Source: Sabethes cyaneus | Taxonomy: Eukaryota; Arthropoda; Insecta; Diptera; Culicidae | Reading direction: 5' to 3' | Length of the DNA stretch: 64,000 nucleotides | NCBI RefSeq assembly: GCF_943734655.1 | Contig: NC_071354.1 | Coordinates: 48,166,044-48,230,043 of the forward strand | Shown: piece after piece, positions 60,205 to 64,000 of the stretch | How positions within the stretch are numbered: position 1 is the stretch's first letter | Layout of the letters: the number at the start of each line of letters is the position of its first letter | The notes under the pieces: model-generated | Databases searched by the model: none | Told to the model about the DNA's origin: nothing | The model's input: only the letters and a program-made list of their open reading frames with translations | Program-made: the position numbers and the translations under genes

Positions 60205-61105
60205 TAGGGGAGAGACGTCTACAGTGAGACACTTTTTTTCCAAAAATTTTAAAAATTTTTTGGTGATAGTTACCAACGAGGTCTTCAATCCATTTGAAAG
60301 GTATATCCTTCTAGTTGTCTGAAAAAAAGTTTCAGCCCTTTTGGTTAAAAGATAAAATAGTTACAAACGCAAATGCGAAGGTGTCTTTTTGGCTCACTGT
60401 TCCCCAGTAGGTGGGAAGAGTGAGACAACGAGTATTGAATACTGAGACACATATTAGAATTAAACTTAAACCATATTTTTTGGTTACGAAGAATAGTTTA
60501 GAGGTCGTACTGTTTATTTTTTTGCATAAAGGATACATTATTGTTGTGCATTATTGAAAATTCCGATTTTTCTCACATCTACATTTATGTTCATATAAAG
60601 GTCAAATCTTGGTTATCTGACCATCAACTTACACTTCAGAACTCATTTACAATCAATTTATATGGATTGATTTACAATTCAACACAAATTTTTTTTTTTG
60701 AAAATTACCCACATCTGTTTGTCTCACTGTTCCCAATAGGAATGTTTTATAAGAAATAGTGAAATAGTGGTGTTAGCAAACAATTCTATGATCTTATATT
60801 TTTTATTTTTATCTCTCATTCCTATGAGATGCCATGTAGTAAATTTAATTTGGATTAGTTATGCGATTTGCCGTTAAAAATCACCTGAAAATGATCGCAA
60901 TAAAATTTACTTTGACCCCCCCAAAAACGACTTTTGTTGAAATATATACTAAAAAATTAACAAATTTTTCTCAAACTGTATTATGTGATATAGATTCACA
61001 AACTTTACTTTGCAGGAAAATATCATGGATCTTGAATGTTTTATGGCGAAGCTATTCCCGATGTCTCACTGTTCCTGTTGTCTCACTGTTGACTACTCTC
61101 CCCTA
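60205..61105. mobile_element. TA-flanked TIR element, 897 bp
   Basis: The element is 60207-61103 between TA dinucleotides. The left end is GGGGAGAGACGTCTACAGTG; the right end reverse-complements to GGGGAGAGTAGTCAACAGTG. The motif GTCTCACTGTTCC and its complement recur inside (about 60388, 60722, 61061, 61079). It interrupts a TTGAAATTGGA-type repeat. No coding capacity is seen. Confidence 0.8.
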
Positions 61106-62537
61106 CTTGGAATTTAATTAATAACAGGTCGTGAAATTGGACTTGAACTGGAACTATTTCTGCGTCTCCTGAGTTACAAAATTTATTTTGTTTGACAGTC
61201 AATTTTTACAGAATAGGCGGGGCAAGTGTCCCAGTGTGTCTCAGCCTGGGTACGCCAATGATCCACTAACTCATGGCTTACTATTAAAAAATGTTATAAA
61301 AGCATTTTTGTTAATACTTGCTAAATGTTCTCTAATGCATGATACGTTACCAATAATCGAAACAAGACGTCCCAGATGTCGTAGCACGTCTTCTGCCCAA
61401 CAAAGTGGCGTCCATCATCAAGAACGCCGATCCCGGTTGGTGGTCCACTTTGTTAGCTCTTTCCGAATCTCAGAAAATCGTATGAATAGACTCATTGATT
61501 CTCATTCAAATTTTTGGCACCTTTGGTTCTAGTCAATAATAAAAGTGAGCTGTCACTCTAACCGGGGGCATGTCAACGTCATTCCGATTGTCGCAACATT
61601 GTTTCACCTATAACGAACTCACCATTCAGCAACAGTTTGCCAGCACAAAATGTACGAGCGAAAAAGCAGAACTGGAAACTACGGGAAAAGGTGTGAATGT
61701 TCTTCTTCGAAGAACAAAGACGCCCGATCGGTATAGCCCAATTCCACAGGCATGAAGTATGCGGTGACGCATTCTTCTAATTTTGCATTTCTTCTTTCAG
61801 GAACCGTAAAAAATATGTTAATCACCCGTCATCAAATTTTTGCTAGCGTGAGGCTAGAAAAGTGCAAGGGGCACGTAGAGGAACGAAAAATTTAATTGCA
61901 AATTCTTTCCCATCGTCCGTTGGAGAAGGAGCGAAAGTTATTTGCCCTCGCCTAATGAGAAGTCACCGTTAGTCGGGCTCAACGTGATTGTAAGAAAAAG
62001 AAACTGCACCCAGATCAAATGACATATTAATGAAAACATTGAACGGTAGAAATTGGAAATTTTACCCAATTGGTTTTTGATTTCCCGCGCGTTGATGGAA
62101 GCTGCTTTCTTCCGTAGCAACTGCCAGAAAACTTCAAAGAATATTTCAATCTGTTTCCCTGCAGCCTAGTTAAAGTCCAACCGTTCGAAGTGTCATTGTC
62201 AGCCTTAATTCGAATTTATACTTCGTCGGTCGGACCTCCTTACATCCCGTCCGGTCCGTCGCATAGCAAGCCGTGCCGAATCACGCTACACTGCCAGTCA
62301 ACCCTTATTACGGTTATCGCAGTCACTTCGATGACCTAACCCTCCACAGCCGGCTGATCGGTCGGTCGGTCGGTTCCGTGGAGTGAGATCCTTTACCCGA
62401 GCCTGTGAAAAAACGCAGACTGGCATCTTGAAATTTCCTATCAAACATCGCCATCCGGCAGGCTGATCCCTTTCAACTTTCCACACCCGCATATGTTGCC
62501 AGGCAGCCGTGCCGAGCGTGCATTACGTGCGTGTGGG

Positions 62538-62575
62538 CCCGTGTCCGTGTGTTCGTGTGTGCGTGCGTGTGTTTG
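62538..62575. repeat. GT-rich simple repeat
   Basis: Imperfect CGTGTGTGTTCGTGTGTGCG units. Confidence 0.7.
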
Positions 62576-63037
62576 CCCAAACGGGCTGCTTGGATAAATC
62601 CTTCTATCAAAAATTTATTGCTGATTCGTACAGCCATTCGGTAGAAATCTTCTCTCGGGAAAAGCCTCCATCATAAGGGGTGAAGCGGGATTTCGCCCCC
62701 TTCCTCCCGATGTGCGGTGGTGACGGGCGGAGGCAGGCAGCAGAGACGAAAAATAAAAGAAAACTCGAAAAGCAGCAAATAATAACAAAGGGGTATCGGC
62801 TTGAGTGTGTGTGTTGGTGGTGCTTTCATTCGAACCCCTTTTTAGCAATGGCATCCGAGCCCCGAGAGTGAGTGGTGCGGTAGGTAATCCTGGATTCTGA
62901 ATTTGCTACATCAACACACGCAACAGCAACGGTTCGGCCGCCGCAGTAGGCGCAGCTCCTGTAGTCGTTGGCCGGCAGGGGTTAGGTACCATGTTTCACG
63001 TTTCCAGATATGCCAGGACCAGGAACGTCCGGGAACG

Positions 63038-63064
63038 TTGTAGTCGTCGTCGTCGTCGTCGGGC
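63038..63064. repeat. (GTC)n trinucleotide repeat
   Basis: GTAGTCGTCGTCGTCGTCGT run in GC-richer DNA. Confidence 0.85.
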
Positions 63065-63236
63065 GGTCGGCCGGGGCGGGGTGGGTGTTTTTTCTTGCCT
63101 GCTGGGTTTTTCTTTTCCGCAAGGGTGACTGCGTGCGGCGCGGCGCGACGCAGCGGTAGGGTAGAAATTTTCGTCGTTACGTTTTTATTGCGAATATGTA
63201 ATGCGAAAATGGATGTGGAAAACCTGGCAGGGATTT

Positions 63237-63276
63237 GTGCTGCTGCTGCTGCTGCCGCTGCCGCCGCCGCCGCCTT
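63237..63276. repeat. (GCT/GCC)n trinucleotide repeat
   Basis: GCTGCTGCTGCTGCCGCTGC continuing as GCCGCC; the poly-Ala frames on both strands follow from the repeat. Confidence 0.85.
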
Positions 63277-63419
63277 TGTCGTTGTAGTCATCAGCATCGG
63301 AAGAGTTGCGGGAAATAAGTAGGAAGGAGAACTATGGAAAACTTTGACTGATTCAATTCTTTGACCTGATAGATTTTGTTTTGTTGCCAGCACAGAATGT
63401 GTTTGAGCAAGCGAAAATG

Positions 63420-63990
63420 ATGCTAGCGTGGAACCGACAGAATGAGTTGTTCTTTAATGGTATTAAAAGCTGTCTTAGTAAATTCATTGATGAGTAATTC
63501 TCGTTGAAACGGGGTCACTGCTGATGCGAGGTCTTCAAATATTATATATTTTGTACTTGATTGGTTGAAAATGATTAAAAAAATTAGAATTACACTTTTA
63601 TTACCTTGAAATGGTGGATCTCTGTTCGCCAAGGGGCGTGACAGTTTCAAAACCTCAAGGTATACAGCCCTAAGGGTTGTAAGAAAGGGTGGCATCAGAT
63701 CATTTTTTGTCGGAAGATTTGACCACTGCGACCATTATTTTGATCTATTGTGGTACATCCAGATCATTAGATCAAAGTCTAATGTAAATTGCATTTCTAG
63801 CATATGTATATTTATAAGAATCTGTGAGTGTGATTCTTTAAGTGAATGCTTGAAAGAGAAGAGCGAAATATTCAGAATCAATTCTTCATTGAATGCAATG
63901 GTTATTGTATTGAATATGATTATGCGTAGCTTGATATGTTTTGAAAATCTTACTTTAACTCGTTTGTGACCTTTAAAAGGGTCATTGGTT
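63420..63990 (+). repeat. Dispersed repeat B, uninterrupted copy ending in a hairpin
   Basis: Contains TAATTCTCGTTGAAACGGGG, GTTCGCCAAGGGGCGTGACA and AAGGTATACAGCCCTAAGGG, and ends with GACCTTTAAAAGGGTC near the window edge. Shares its second half with 36965-37240. Confidence 0.7.
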
Positions 63991-64000
63991 ACAAATAACA

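Larger units (their letters stand above)
61106..63419. other. Unique-looking, GC-richer non-coding stretch
   Basis: Has GT, GTC and GCT/GCC simple repeats at 62538-63276. The composition could suit a promoter or 5' UTR of a gene outside the window, but no splice donor or start was convincing. Confidence 0.3.

Noticed and set aside
62911..63393. 160-codon minus-strand frame with poly-Ala
   Set aside because: The Ala run is the GCT/GCC trinucleotide repeat; both strands are open and no domain is seen.

Overview
The window reads as nuclear DNA of an insect, most probably a mosquito (Aedes- or Culex-like; this is inference from the repeat types, not a species call). Reasons: one spliced gene of the insect alpha-esterase clade with a 55-nt intron, a broken hexamerin-like fragment, several decayed RTE-like and Jockey/CR1-like non-LTR retrotransposons, mariner/Tc1-type transposase relics, tRNA-derived SINEs, and many TA- or TTAA-flanked non-autonomous elements. 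No bacterial operons, rRNA, intact tRNA or CRISPR array were seen. Most open frames of 60-200 codons lie in repeats or in non-coding DNA.

Layout. 1-5 kb: a dispersed AT-rich repeat, then apparently unique non-coding DNA. 5.4-6.2 kb: a full TTAA-flanked MITE. 6.6-10.6 kb: a reverse SINE, an antisense RTE-like remnant, a hexamerin-like pseudogene, and a mariner/Tc1 transposase head next to a CCCAAGTAACAC-ended element. 10.9-12.5 kb: a mosaic repeat carrying a clean TA-flanked MITE, then a palindromic mini-MITE. 13-15 kb: unique-looking DNA. 15.1-18.7 kb: a 3.6-kb purine-rich array with recurring blocks. 18.7-19.8 kb: an RTE-like element interrupted by an opposite-strand RT fragment. 19.9-20.7 kb: an unrecognised, frameshifted coding relic. 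22.2-24.0 kb: a 5'-truncated RTE-like LINE (minus strand). 24.2-24.3 kb: a near-perfect hairpin. 27.5-30.8 kb: a TTAA MITE inside another repeat, then a long reverse mosaic element. 31-43 kb: repeats (a TA-flanked MITE, a 430-bp-period duplication, SINEs) alternating with unique-looking DNA. 43.2-46.2 kb: SINEs and inverted minisatellite blocks. 46.3-47.0 kb: a large 7-mer/14-mer satellite. 47.2-48.4 kb: an inverted repeat of the repeat seen at the window start. 48.5-50.5 kb: LINE and mariner relics and a TA-flanked element. 51.3-53.2 kb: the alpha-esterase gene. 53.8-55.8 kb: a nested TTAA-MITE complex. 56.0-58.4 kb: LINE and mariner transposase relics. 59.1-59.3 kb: an apparent solo LTR. 60.2-61.1 kb: a TA-flanked element. 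61-63.4 kb: unique GC-richer DNA with trinucleotide repeats. 63.4-64 kb: a further dispersed repeat.

The only confidently functional gene is the esterase. Its Ser-Glu-His triad is intact, but it has unusual residues in the oxyanion hole and nucleophile elbow. The rest is a record of repeated nested transposition. In three cases the pre-insertion sequence can be read from another copy within the window, so target sites and insertion order can be deduced directly. I found no convincing new multi-gene system.
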